Below, one piece after another: positions 1-10,957 of a stretch of DNA of 64,000 nucleotides. The position numbers were made by a program, and so were the translations under genes. The notes beneath the pieces are model-generated. The model saw only the letters and a list, made by a program, of their open reading frames with translations, had not been told where the DNA came from and ran no database searches. Source of the stretch: Galbula dea. Its lineage: Eukaryota; Chordata; Aves; Piciformes; Galbulidae. The DNA lies in assembly GCA_013399015.1 (NCBI GenBank), contig VWZX01009172.1:88909-152908 (forward strand). The letters are read 5' to 3'. Position 1 is the stretch's first letter. Each line of letters opens with the position of its first letter.

Positions 1-600
1 GTTTTTAAGTAGATAACGAGAGATCTAGTCAAATAACTGGTTAGCGAGAATATTGTCCACCGGTGTTTTCAGATTCGTTGTCTCTGCTTTTCCTGATGTT
101 AGGTGGCTTTAGTAGGGTGCATTTTTAAAAATACTGCTTTTTTTTTTTAAATAACTTTGTTTCTGTTTTTGCGTGGAGCGACTCCGTAAATAGGTGTGTT
201 GCTGGGTCATCTAAACTCTAAACGAGGACTCGATAGTATTCGCTAAGAAAACAAATTGCATGCGCTTCTGTGTAGGAATAACTTTCTTCGTGAGGTAGTC
301 CCTTTGAATTCACAGCTGTTGGGCAATGTAAATGTCCGCTGCGTTAGTCCTTAACGATCCTTATCTTGAACGCTTCATTAAGAGGAGTCCTGCGTGTGTA
401 ATGGCTCCTGGTGTGTTGGAGCTCTCTCGGTGGGGGGGGCACGGCGTCGTTCCTGGGAGTAGTCTCCTGCAGGCAAATTGATGGGAAGGCGTTAGGGCTA
501 CTGGTGCAAGTAAAGGCAGTGATACCAGACCCACCGACCCAGTTAGCAAGTATTGTGCCCTCAGAGCTTGGTGATTTTGCATAAAACGAGTGCCCCATTG
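1..600. promoter_or_regulatory. CpG-rich segment, possible CpG-island shore of DMRT1 exon 1
   Basis: By eye this segment has many CG dinucleotides (clusters near 170-260, 330-375 and 430-500), whereas most of the window is strongly CpG-depleted. Retained CpG usually marks DNA unmethylated in the germ line, as at promoter islands. The exon expected next upstream is the DM-domain exon, so this is probably the intronic edge of that island. There is no coding signal; the short open frames here look random. Confidence 0.4.
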
Positions 601-1910
601 TCAGATTTTAAAAACCTTAGAAGCCCTTGATTAAATCCTTCCCTAGTTTTTTATTTAATTATTCAGCACAAGAATACTAAACGCCCTCTGAACAAACTGG
701 GAGCTTTCGTTTTTGTAAGTCATTCCTCCTTGTCTGTGGCATGTCAGTCCAGAAATTGTTCTTACGCCCACCTTACATGTTCTTCTTTGCCCCGTGTGCC
801 CCATGGAATAATAAACGTGGATGTCTTTGCTGTCTGCCTCGGGGGAAGGAGAATGAAATGAAGTGTTTCCTGTGCAAGTATCCCCTTCTGCACAGACTGT
901 TCTCTTGCTGCTAGGCAGCTTCTCTCAGGCGGGATGTCCCTCCTGCTAGTGGTTTCTGGTAGTGGCCATTCTGGGGCTTTTCTCTTCCCTGCCTAGTACT
1001 GAAAGTGGCTTTGAAAGCCTCTCTAGCTAATCCTTATCTGTGTAGGAGTTATCCATGGAAAGTCTGTCTTTCCTTCCCCCTTTTGATATATTTATGCAGT
1101 AAGCCCCGTGACACTGGTGGAATTTCACAGGTCAAGGATATTTGCTTATGAAGTCAAAGTTACCCGTGGTGGTTGCAAGTCTATATCTGCTGTTTAGGAT
1201 ATCTCAGTTGGAAGAGCTGTTATTAATTTCTCTAATAGTATTATGTATCTGTATTAGAAAAATGTTACTGTTGAACATGGAAATGAAGGGTTGCCCTGTC
1301 CAAGTTGCCTGGGGTAATTTCCATCAAGAAAAGCCCATGATCCCAGTCTATAATCTGGAACAACTTTCCAAGGTTCAAATATAGATGCAAATCAGTCACT
1401 TGGCAAGTGCAGGGTAGGTAGCTGTTAACACCCTAGTGTTACATGTATGACTTGGACTTGTATCATAACTTGGCACAGGTGAACAGCCAGTTCAGATAAG
1501 GCAGAAGGCATCCTCTCTATCTTCAGTATGCAGTGGAAATGGTTTGTTTGCATCCATGTCCTGACCGTAGAGTGCCTGTGGGCTTGGCCAGTGCCAGCTA
1601 TGCTTTAAAACATCTTTGGTGTTGGGAGGGAAATGAGGCAGAAATGCTCCTGTCCAGGTGCCTGAGGTTTGTGATTCTGACTGAGATGCTTGCAGCATGG
1701 TTTCCCCATATTTGTCATGCTTCTTCCATGATGGCTTCCTGTATACAGTTTGCTGTGTGCTGCAGTTCCCTTGAAGGACTAAATTTCTAGCAAAGAACCA
1801 GCAAGGTTGCCCAGCAGGCTTGGACAAGAGAAGCTGATTGCAGGTTTAAGCCTTCATGAAGTGTTTGTTATACTGATGAAGAGTTAAAGCAGAGCCCTGC
1901 AGGTAGATAA

Positions 1911-2727
1911 CAGAATCACAGAATCATTACAGTTGGAAAGGACCCTCAAGATCATCTAGTCCAACCAATAGCCCTACACTACTCTTACCCCTAAATCATC
2001 CCCTGAAGAACCACATCTGTCCTCTTCTTAAAAACCTCCAGGGATGGTGACTCCACCACCTCCCTGGGTAGCCTATTCCAATATCTCACCACTTTTTCAG
2101 TAAAGACATTCTTCCTAATATCTAATCTGAACCTACCCTGGCACAACTTAAGCCCATTCCCTCTAGTCCTGTCACTAGTCACAAGGGAGAAGAGGCCAAC
2201 ACTTGCCTCCCTAGAATAACCTTTCAAGTAGCTGAAGAGAGCAATAAGGTCTCCCTTCAGCCTTCTCTTCTCCAGGCTAAACAACCCCGACTCCCTAAGC
2301 CTCTCCTCATAAGGCCTGTTCTCCAGACCCCTGATTAGGTTAGTTGCCCTTCTCTGCACCCTCTCCAGTACCTCAGTGTCCCTCCTATACTACGGTGCCC
2401 AAAACTGCACATAGTACTCAAGGTGTGGCCTCACCAGTGCCGAGTACAATGGCAAGATCACCTCCCTGCTCCTACTGGTCACACTATTCCTGATACAAGC
2501 CAGGATGCCATTGGCCTTCTTAGCCACCTGGGCACACTGCTGGCTCATGTTCAAAGGGCTGTCAGTCACAGTCAGCACCCTCAGGTCCTTCTCTGCTGGG
2601 GAGCTCTCCAGCCACTCTTTCCCGAGCCTGTAGCACTGCTGGGGGTTGTTACGACCAAAATGCAGGACTTTACATTTAGCCTTATTAAAACTCATCCCAT
2701 TGGCCTCTGCCCATCGATCCAGCCGAC
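1911..2727 (-). mobile_element. CR1 LINE 3' fragment, antisense
   Basis: A 5'-truncated CR1 non-LTR retrotransposon reading on the minus strand. Its 3' tail lies at 1911 (complement of the ATTCTGTGATTCTG-type tail). Two minus-strand open segments match the C-terminal part of CR1 ORF2: 2390-2695 ([15 protein letters not shown], then [19 protein letters not shown]) and 1991-2359 ([43 protein letters not shown]). They are separated by a stop or frameshift. The copy is dead: the endonuclease and most of the reverse transcriptase are missing. These reading frames should not be annotated as host genes. Confidence 0.95.
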
Positions 2728-2996
2728 CCCCAGCAGCTGTGTATCAGCAGAGACGAGGGTAGCGACTACAGTTTTCACAGTATCTCAATAGGAACTGTCT
2801 GTGAGAGTGCAGTTAGCTTTAATACATCTTCATGTGGCCTTTTTAGAGGAAGATGTATATGCAAACAGCATTTCATAGGTTTATTGATGCATGTTTGGAC
2901 ATGAAAAGGGGTTGATTTTAGATAACGTTACTAACCTGCTTTGTATTCTCCTCTACCGACTGGCTGGATTTGTGACATCAACACCATAGAGAGTAC

Positions 2997-3037
2997 CAAA
3001 AAGGTCTTTTCCAACCATAACGATTCTCTGATTCTAA
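2997..3037 (+). mobile_element. CR1 3' tail remnant, sense
   Basis: About 40 bases resembling the CR1 3' end (AGGTCTTTTCCAACCATAA followed by a degenerate GATTCTCTGATTCT tail). It lies about 100 bases upstream of the exon 2 splice acceptor. It is too short to assign to a subfamily. Confidence 0.7.
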
Positions 3038-3138
3038 AAGGAAAAAAAAATAGCTGTGAGTTTGAGGCTTTTGTTGTTGCCGTTATAATTTGTGCTTGGT
3101 ACAGAGAGCATCTCCTACATTTGTCTTCTTGTTCCCAG

Positions 3139-3319
3139 GTTGCATTGAGAAGGCAGCAGGCTCAGGAAGAGGAAATGGGAATCAGCCATCCGGTGCCTTT
3201 GCCCAGTGTCCCTGAGATGTTCATTAAGAAGAACAGTGGTGGCAGCTCTGGTCTCTTAGAAAGCAGCAGCCCTGTACACTCAACAAGTACAGCCATGACA
3301 TCATCTAGCACAGCACAAG
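3139..3319 (+). CDS. DMRT1: DMRT1 exon 2 (coding, internal)
   Basis: Internal coding exon of doublesex- and mab-3-related transcription factor 1, a nuclear DM-domain regulator of testis differentiation. It encodes 60 residues plus the first base of a split Glu codon, starting [20 protein letters not shown] and ending in a Ser/Thr-rich stretch ([14 protein letters not shown]). The opening residues are the well-known segment just C-terminal to the DM domain. The acceptor TTGTTCCCAG and donor CAAG|GTAAAG are both consensus. Entry is in phase 0 and exit after codon base 1, which matches the AG at the start of exon 3. GC3 by hand count is 30 of 60 codons. The frame stays open into the intron to 3528, so a retained intron would add about 69 unrelated residues. 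The identification is firm from sequence. The exon number assumes the usual five-exon gene. Confidence 0.96.
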
Positions 3320-3859
3320 GTAAAGTGCTTGTAGTAACAGCTGACGTTGCTTATGCCTGCTTGCTGTTGCACCTCTTCCCCTCTCTGCAGCAGCATGGTT
3401 ATGGAGATTCCTTTCAGAGAGCAGTGTTGTACTGTTTGGTATGGTTAGCAAAAGGGAAAAACATAGGCTTGATCTTTCATATTTTAATTGATTATTTTTA
3501 CTTGAAAGTCAAAATGAGTTTGGTATAGACTGGCATTTTAATTGAATTCAGGAGGGTGTATATCTGCAAGTAGAGATTTATGAGGAGCCTTTTCATTTCT
3601 CCCAAAATACGTGCTTCTGACACAGTTCTGGCAACTCTGTGTGGCCTGTCTGTGTATCTTCAAAACTTGAGTGTTTTCAGAATTGTATAGGAGCCAAGTA
3701 TGTAAGTAATGTCATAGACCCCAGCAGCAGAGAGCTGCCCACTTTACAGGTTTTGAGATGGTGGTTCATCTGTTCTCTGTGGCCAGGTGTGAAAAAACTA
3801 TGGAAGACTGACACAGTCCTTCTGCTCTACTACACCTTACTGTATTGCATTTAACCCTT

Positions 3860-3894
3860 GCAAAACAAAACAAACAAACACAAAAACAAAAAAC
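3860..3894. repeat. A-rich (CAAA)n-like run
   Basis: Low-complexity stretch of CAAA/CAAAA units on the + strand. It may be the decayed tail of an unrecognised retroposed sequence or a simple repeat. No repeat body is recognisable next to it. Confidence 0.6.
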
Positions 3895-4926
3895 CCCAAA
3901 CAGTATTTGTTTACAGATTCAGTAAAATGATGGCTAAGCACAGCTGGGACGTAAAGGCACTGAAGTGAAGACTCTAGGTAAAATGCCATTTCCTACGCAG
4001 AGCTTATGCCTGACAGATACAGCAATTGAATATATATAAAAATGAAACTGATGTGATTTATTTCTGCTGTAGAGACAGAATAAAGCAAAAAGCAAACAAA
4101 CATAGAGGAAGGGTAAAGGGTATTTCATTCATTTTTGATCATCTGTGCAATAATGGCAATAATACAGGTGAATATACTTCCTGGTTAAAAAGCTGCTTCT
4201 GAAGTGGACAGTGTCTTGCATTAACTAGTGAAAGGACAGTGTATTTGTGTGTATGTCACATGACATCAGTCTGCTTTGCAGGCCATTTAAAGCCTTGTCA
4301 GATGGATTTGTTGCATCCATTGCAGACAGGCAGTTTCAGACCAATGTGGAGGAATTTCTTTGGGAAGCTTTTAGAAGAACTGGTTGATAAAACAATAAAT
4401 AGGGTTTTATTAGCTTTTTTTGTTTTCATTATTGCAGTCATGTTAGTGTCACCTTTGAATCGACTCAATTACTCCCTTCATGTTTGGATTACTGCATCCT
4501 TTGTCTATAGACATGTAGAAAGTATGGGAAAAGATTAAAGTAGTATATTCAGTCACGTATAGAGGTTGTGTGTAACTCAGGAGAACAAGAAAACTATTTT
4601 CTTAAGCAGAAAGGCTAAAAAATGAAATAGTCGTGCTGTCAATAAAATTTGCATAAGCTTTGATCTTAGTGTTTGTAAAATTTTGGTGGAGGTATTTATT
4701 AATCTCACTTTAATAATTTTTTATTAATTGAATTAAATTATGGTCTTTTAATGAAAAACATTCATTAAAGAAGCCTAAGGCAATTCATATGTTTGAATAA
4801 AGACCTGAAAACATGAAAATGCCTAATTTTAAATTAATTTGAACTGTCTTAAAATTTTTGGTCAAAGCAGCTGTAGGTGTTTTGCAGTTACCTTTCTTAC
4901 AGTGGATTTTTCTTTGTGAGCAATTC

Positions 4927-4940
4927 AAATACATTGTTTC
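4927..4940 (+). promoter_or_regulatory. Candidate DMRT-type binding site
   Basis: The sequence AAATACATTGTTTC contains TACATTGT, the core of the near-palindromic motif known for DM-domain proteins (around TACAWTGT). It lies 1.6 kb downstream of exon 2, so autoregulation is conceivable. A match this short is expected by chance in a 64 kb window, so this is only a candidate. Confidence 0.2.
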
Positions 4941-5009
4941 TCAAGCATTTTACTAAATAACTGTGTGTGGGTGACAACGTTTAGCATTGTGGATGACAAC
5001 TTCAATAGC

Positions 5010-5177
5010 CCAGGGAAGTAGTTGAGTCAGCATCCCTTGAGATATTTAAAAGATGTGTAGACATGGCACTTAGGGGCATGGTTTAGCAGTGGGCCTGGCA
5101 GTATTATGTTAATGGTCGGGCTCGATGATCTTAAAGGTCTTTTTCCAGCCTAAATGATTCTGTGATTCTATGATTTA
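5010..5177 (+). mobile_element. CR1 LINE 3' fragment, sense
   Basis: Degenerate CR1 3' end: a pattern equivalent to 'cagggaagtagttgagtcag', then a region ending GGGCTCGATGATCTTAAAG, GTCTTTTTCCAGCC and the tail GATTCTGTGATTCTATGAT. The piece is about 170 bases, 5'-truncated and non-coding. Confidence 0.9.
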
Positions 5178-7159
5178 AAATACACAGCTTCATTTCCAGA
5201 GAGAAAATCTGATTCCAGACAGGAATCAAGGCAGGGTCAACTTTGAAATGGAATAATTTGGGAATGAATAAGAAACGATTCATCATTTTGATTTTAGGCA
5301 CCTCAGTAATAGAAAGTCATGCTTAGCTCGAAAGTGACTGCACTACATAAAGTTCTATCGCAAGTAATTTTGGTAGATTCATCTGTTAAAAGCAGTGTAA
5401 GTACTTGTGGGTACAGCTTTAATGACACCAGTGGCTGTGTGCTGGCTTTGAAGCTGCAGAAGATTCTGTGTGTTCAGTCAGGCTTGAGGATGGCTCCATC
5501 AGGTGTTAGAGTACAGGCAAGCTTTTTGCTTCACCACGTTTTCTTTCAGACTCTCATTATAGAGCATTGTTTGTCAGTAGCTGAGTAATGAAGGAGTCAC
5601 ACAAATCAGACTTATTGCCAGAGAGTCTTTCCTCACTGTATCCGTTTTATCGGCAGATCAGAAATGCTGTGACACCTGGTGAGGCCAGAGACAGTTTTTT
5701 AGATCCCTTTGTGACATGCTGTATTTGAAAAGGGGAAAATTGAATTACCATAGTCATAGCATAAAGGTTTGTGCATTTACCATCTGAAGTTTGGAAGCAG
5801 TGTTTACTTTGGATAGACTATATCTTCCCCACTCAAAAGCAGATTTACAGAGTGGTTGGAAGGGAGCAGACTGTGGTCACAGGGCATTAGCAGAACCTCT
5901 TGCAAACGGATTTTGTAGTTTCTGTGCATTTCCCTTAAAAAGTTGCAGGTTGTTAAGAGCAAAGGCCATCTGTCATACAAAGCAGCAAAAAATTGTGATC
6001 CTAGGGCATCTACAGTTCCTGGTCCTTCCTTCTGTAGTTTAAGTGCATCCTGTTAGGTTAACTAGTGTGGAAAACTCAGGAAAAGACTATGGTGAGGCAT
6101 TTAAAATGTACCTTTTGGACATACTCCATTTATTAACCTGGGTTCTTCCCTGTTCCATGTCAGAAGGGTGCTTCTGGCACTTCAGTATTTAGGTATCACT
6201 GGTGTGCAGTGAGGGGAAGAAGTATGGTCATGAAACACTCATATTAGAGTGTGGGTTGCTCAGACTAAAAGAAGGAGACAGGGCATTTCATCTTTCCTTC
6301 ATTTTATTTGGTCCTTGTCACAGACTAACATTCATCTTTGTCATTTGGCGGATGGGATGGGGTAGCTGCAACGTGCATCACCCTGTGATTGACTGAAAAG
6401 CACCCCTCTGTTTCTGCTGCTGTATTCTTCTGTTGTCCCAATTTAGAAGTGTCCAATATAGATGGGATTACTGTATGAAGCTAAATGCCAGCTCCTGCTC
6501 ATGTGATCTGCAGGGGCTGATTTCCTATTGGCTTTGCAATGAACATTAGTACAGGCATTTTTAGGTGCCTTTGTAGTATCACTATTTGACAGATTAAACA
6601 TACCGATGTCAGCAATTGTAAGTAATAAGCTTGTGCTTGTAATTTCCCTTTGCTACATGTATTTTGTGTGTCTGAAACAAAATAGTGTTCTTCTGCTAAG
6701 TTCTAAGTAGGTGCTGCTTACGCTGTGAAACACTTTGAGGAATAGATGGAGTTTTGTCTGCTCATAATAATGAGTGTAGTGGGTCTGCAGTAATACCATG
6801 CTTAGTGCATGACAGTACTGGGATTCCTTTGAACTTGCAGTGCCCTGGGTGCCTCTGAAAACCTTGTCATCTTTACTCTATTTGCTTTTTTGATGTTATC
6901 TTTTGCATTGACCTACTATGCTGCATTGTGATTCCAAAAGTTGATGCCATGACCTTGCAGATGTGCCGCATAGGTAATGAGGTAAAAAAAAAATTATTAG
7001 AATTAGAAGATATCACAGCCTGGTTTTAAAAAACAAGAAGAAAAATTTTCTTTTTGAAAGACAGTCCATGTAAGTCTTTACAGTATAGTGCCATGTACTG
7101 TCAGAATTTTGATTTTGTCAAAAAAGTGTCACTATAGTCAACTGGTGGGCAACATGAAG

Positions 7160-7376
7160 AAGCCGCAGTGGACATTTCACCATCAGAGTGCTTAAGCGCT
7201 GAAACAGGTTGCCAAGAGAGGCTGTGAAGTCTCCATCCTTGGGGAGACTCAAAGCTCAGCTGGATTGTGTCTGAGCCACATGATCTAGCTGTGAAGATGG
7301 CCCTGATTTGAACTGAGTTCAGGCCACCTGGCCTCCAGAGGTCTTTTCCAAACTAAACTGTTCTGTGAATCTATGA
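7160..7376 (+). mobile_element. CR1 LINE 3' fragment, sense
   Basis: CR1 3' region recognisable from TGAAACAGGTTGCCAAGAGA, CTCCATCCTTGGGGAGACTC and the end AGGTCTTTTCCAAACTAAAC with a degenerate TTCTGTGAATCTATGA tail. It has no usable reading frame and appears old and diverged. Confidence 0.9.
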
Positions 7377-7673
7377 AAAATACTTTTTTATACGGACATT
7401 AAGTCAAAGTACCAAAATTTGAAATTCAATCAGTTTAAATACTGGTCAGCATTTGCAAGCCTGGGAAATACTGAGTCTTTTGACCTAAAACCACACAATG
7501 TCTAAGTCTATGATAGATTTCAAGAGAAAATTAGCATTGTAGGGGTTGCCAGGTGGCGGAGAGGGTTGCTAATTCAGGTGGCAGCAGCCTCAGCAGAGCT
7601 GGGCAGTAAGGAGAAAGAGGCTTTAGCTGCTTTACCTGCCTGTGCCAGGGCTAACATGGTGGTTTGGTGTCAG

Positions 7674-7895
7674 AGAATCATAGAATGGCCCAGGTTGGAA
7701 GGGACCTTAAAGGTTATCTAGCTCCATCCTCCCTGCCATGGGCAGGGGTGCCACCCAGTAGACCACGTTGCTCAGGGCCACATCCAGCCTACCCTTGAAC
7801 ACTGTCAGGGATGGGGCATCCACAACCTCCCTGAGCAACCTGTTCCGGTGGCTTATCACCCTCTGAGTAAAGAATTTTTTTTCTCAAATCCATGT
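7674..7895 (-). mobile_element. CR1 LINE 3' fragment, antisense
   Basis: Minus-strand CR1. On the + strand it opens with AATCATAGAATGGCCCAGG and TTGGAAGGGACCTTAAAGG, followed by 'atggggcatccacaacctcc' and 'gagcaacctgttcc'. It is truncated inside the last part of ORF2. This subfamily differs from the copies at 34.8 kb and 36.5 kb (CTCAGGGCCACATCCAGCC block). Confidence 0.93.
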
Positions 7896-8774
7896 CCTTG
7901 AGGTCTTGGTGGTTCTCCCCCAGTGGTTCCTGATCTATCACCTGCTTTTTCCTTTTTTCTTTTTGTTTCCTCATTACTTTCCAACAGTGATTTTTCTTTT
8001 TCCTGTTGCACTAATTTCTTCCCCAGTGTTAGTTGCTGGCTGCTTTCTGGTCCTGCCAGCTCACCTTCAATACCAACAGCCAGGCAGCCGCACTCATTGG
8101 CTGCTTCCTAGTGCTTTTTCCCCAGTTTTTCCACAGCCAGGAAAACTGTTTAAAAGAAATGAGTGTGGGTGAAGATGTCTTTGCTGGGTTGTAACACCTG
8201 GCAAAGCAGTAAGTTTTGCATCCTTCCCCTATGAGTAACTGGTACCTTTCCATCCATAATCATCTTGTTTTCTGCAGTTGGTTGCTGTTAAAGTGAGTGA
8301 AAAAGAATCACGTTTGCAAGTGTCTCTTGTAAGAGTCCATGAGCTGTTTTCTTTCTTACATTAGCATTATTTCCACACCATAAGTTAGACTTTATCTTGG
8401 GAAGCAGTTGCTGGAGGTGATCTTCTGCCTGTTTGGTGTTTTTCTCAGTTGCTAAATCTATTTCAGGCTGGACTAAGTAAACATTCAGGTAATATTTTGC
8501 TTTGAACAACCTTTCCTTGCTTTAAGGATAAAACTTTCCCCTAATAGGCTTTTTAAATTTCTGATGGATACAGGTATGTGATTAACAAACCACTCTGCAG
8601 TGTGATGGCCGTGGCTTTGTAATTTTCAGTTCCTACCAAAAATCACCTTTGTTTTGTCTGGTGTTGTTAAAGGCATTGATCGTGAAGCAAGGGGAATGTT
8701 TCAGCCTCTCTTCACAGCTTTGGTTTTGTTGTACTTGGGAACACTGCAAAGGAGTTTCAAGCAACTCATTATGA

Positions 8775-9195
8775 AAGGACATAGATAAATCTGAAAGTAC
8801 AGAGGGAAGGGTGACAAAAATGATGTATGGCTTGTAGAAAAGGAGAGTAAGGGTGGATATAACAGTCTATAAATATTTGAAAGGTAATAATATGGAGGAG
8901 GGGGAGGGATATTTGCAGTGCTTGAGACAGCATAACAAGGAGCAACGGCTTGAAACTAAAAAAGACAAAATTAAATTAGACAGTAGACACTTCTTCTCCT
9001 AACTAGAAATGCAATTAGCAACAGAATGACCTGCATAAGGACAAGGGGGTAGGTGAAGCATAATCAGGAGAGGTGTTTAAGAGTGTGTTAGATTAAGATC
9101 TCAAGTGATTAATATGGGGGTAAACTCTGATCAATGTGCAGGTTAAACTAGATGATGGAAATCTCTTGCAGGTTTGTCATCTCTGAATGATTCAT
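8775..9195 (+). mobile_element. Old, highly diverged CR1-like LINE 3' fragment, sense
   Basis: Weak but ordered similarity to the CR1 3' region. The order is GTGACAAAAATGATG, a TCTATAAATATTTGAAAGG block, GAGCAACGGCTTGAAACT, an AAATTAGACAGTAGACACTTC block, and an end reading TTAAACTAGATGATGGAAATC with a decayed CTCTGAATGATTC tail. It is much more diverged than the other copies, so it probably belongs to an ancient CR1/L3-like family. Its boundaries are approximate. Confidence 0.7.
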
Positions 9196-9397
9196 TGCCT
9201 CTGGCCATTGTTTGACTGTGTTAAATAAATAATAATGTTGCAGGGTTCTGCATCCTTGATTAGATGTTTCCAGTTATTTCTCCAGTAATTCTGTAAGTAA
9301 GTAAGTTATTTCTCCAGTAAGTCTGCAGCTTGCAAAGCTTGCACTTTCTCTGTTCCTCCTTTCAAGCAATATTTGTTTGTTTGTCATCTTTGCAGCT

Positions 9398-9427
9398 TTG
9401 TGTGTATGTGTATGTGTGTGTGTGTAC
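9398..9427. repeat. (TG)n-type microsatellite, interrupted
   Basis: About 30 bases of TG/TATG units (TGTGTGTATGTGTATGTGTG and onward). A possible length polymorphism. Confidence 0.85.
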
Positions 9428-10902
9428 ACATCTAAGCTAGTGTCTGAAGCTCCATACACGTTATTCAGTCAGGCACAAACTGTTGAAAGTATGGTATTTC
9501 TATTATGTTGGAGAAAGAGGTAGACCTAGAGCCAATTTTCAAAGTTAAGTCTCAAAATGAAGAAGTTTTATTTTTCCTTTAGGTGCTGAATCCTGTCTGA
9601 AGCTTCAGTGGAAGTGTAAAAATAAATAGTAGCATCGAAGGATGTGGAAAGCCTCAGAAAAAATTGCTTCTCTTTTTCTGTGCAAGTGGTACTGTGGGAC
9701 TCATCTGGGGCTATCTTAACCAGAGGCAAGGGCTGAGTGGAGCTTTCTGCAGCATATTGCAGAAGCAGGGATCCGCAATGACTCACCCAGACGCACTTTG
9801 TGATAGAAAGGCTGCTCAGCCCGCGGGTTTCTGTGGCTGCCTTTTGGCTAGAGTGGTGGAGTTGAAAACCCACATGCAGCTCAGGAAGTATCTCCATTCT
9901 TCTTTCATGTTTCAGAAGAGCTTTTTTCCACTAAGTAATTGGGAGTAGATTTTTTGTTTTGTTTTTTTCATTTTCCAAAGTCTTTCACCCTGGGGCACTC
10001 TGTGTTTGTGGCTTCTTTCTGCCCAACTTTCTCACACTATGAGATTTCCGGACCTAGAGCTACTGACTAAAGTCCCTTCCGAGTGGCCATTGCTGTGTGC
10101 TGAGTGGACTGTAGAGCGTACACTGTCCTAACATCTTGGTGCTCAGGGTTTCTCTTCCCAGTCAAAGTCAGTGGGGCTAGTGGGCAGCTCCTGTTGTTCT
10201 TAGTGCCTTGGAAATTCTTCTTCTGTCACACTGGCATTTGCATATATGCATTGATATTTAGAGGGTTATCTGTGCCAGCTTGTGCTTTGCATTTCTCATT
10301 ATGAACACTGAGATACGGAAAGGAGCAGGAGCAGAAAACGTACTAAGAATTTTCTGTCTGTGGACATATTATTATGTTATCTGCAGCTAACCTCTGGTTC
10401 CTTTCTGTGCTTTCTGTGTCCTTGAAACAGTTACTATGACTTATCTGAATGTGCAGGCCTTTTTGTTTTTAGAAAAGATGTAAGTGGGGAGTTAAGGAGT
10501 ACTGCACACTTCCTTAACTGAGCACTGATGTGATTTCTTGCTTTTTCTTTCACATACTTTCTTATACCTTGAAAATTGCTTTCATTTGCTTTATTTATCA
10601 GCTAACTTCCTACTTCAGCCTGTTGGCCCATTTTCTATTTTCAGTAGATGTGTCACTTAATGACATGGGGACTGAAATGCAGTTTTGAAGGGGTTTTTTT
10701 GTAGGAAGGCTTTTTCATATGCTGCTTCTAATTCCTTTTTTTTTCCCCCTGAACTTTGCTAAATTTTCTCCTGAGTACCTGCTAGTCTGCCTATGAATTG
10801 TGAATAGCTTGATTACTGAAGTACAAACATCATTCATGCATTTCTGTCTACATTTTCTTGTAGAGGTTTTGAGATTCAGTTAAGTGCTGAGCTTCTCTTC
10901 AC

Positions 10903-10957
10903 AGATTCACAGATGATTCATGGTTGGAGAGGACCTGTTGGAATCACTGAGTCCAGG
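10903..10957 (-). mobile_element. CR1 3' tail remnant, antisense
   Basis: Short remnant with AGATTCACAGATGATTCATG, GTTGGAGAGGACCTGTTGGA and GAGTCCAGG. This is the complement of a CR1 3' terminus. Only about 55 bases are recognisable. Confidence 0.6.

Larger units (their letters stand above)
1..3138 (+). other. DMRT1: DMRT1 intron 1, 3' portion
   Basis: Non-coding sequence upstream of exon 2. The first ~600 bases carry about two dozen CpG dinucleotides, far more than the following kilobases, which suggests proximity to the GC-rich first exon and its CpG island. From 600 to 1910 I see no gene or recognisable repeat. 1911-2727 is an antisense CR1, and 2997-3037 is a short sense CR1 tail ending about 100 bases before the exon 2 acceptor. 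The DM-domain exon itself is not in the window: no frame shows the paired CxxC/HxxxC zinc-binding pattern. Calling this intron 1 relies on known vertebrate DMRT1 structure. Confidence 0.75.

Noticed and set aside
2423..2791. 122-codon + strand frame
   Set aside because: It is the antisense shadow of CR1 ORF2.
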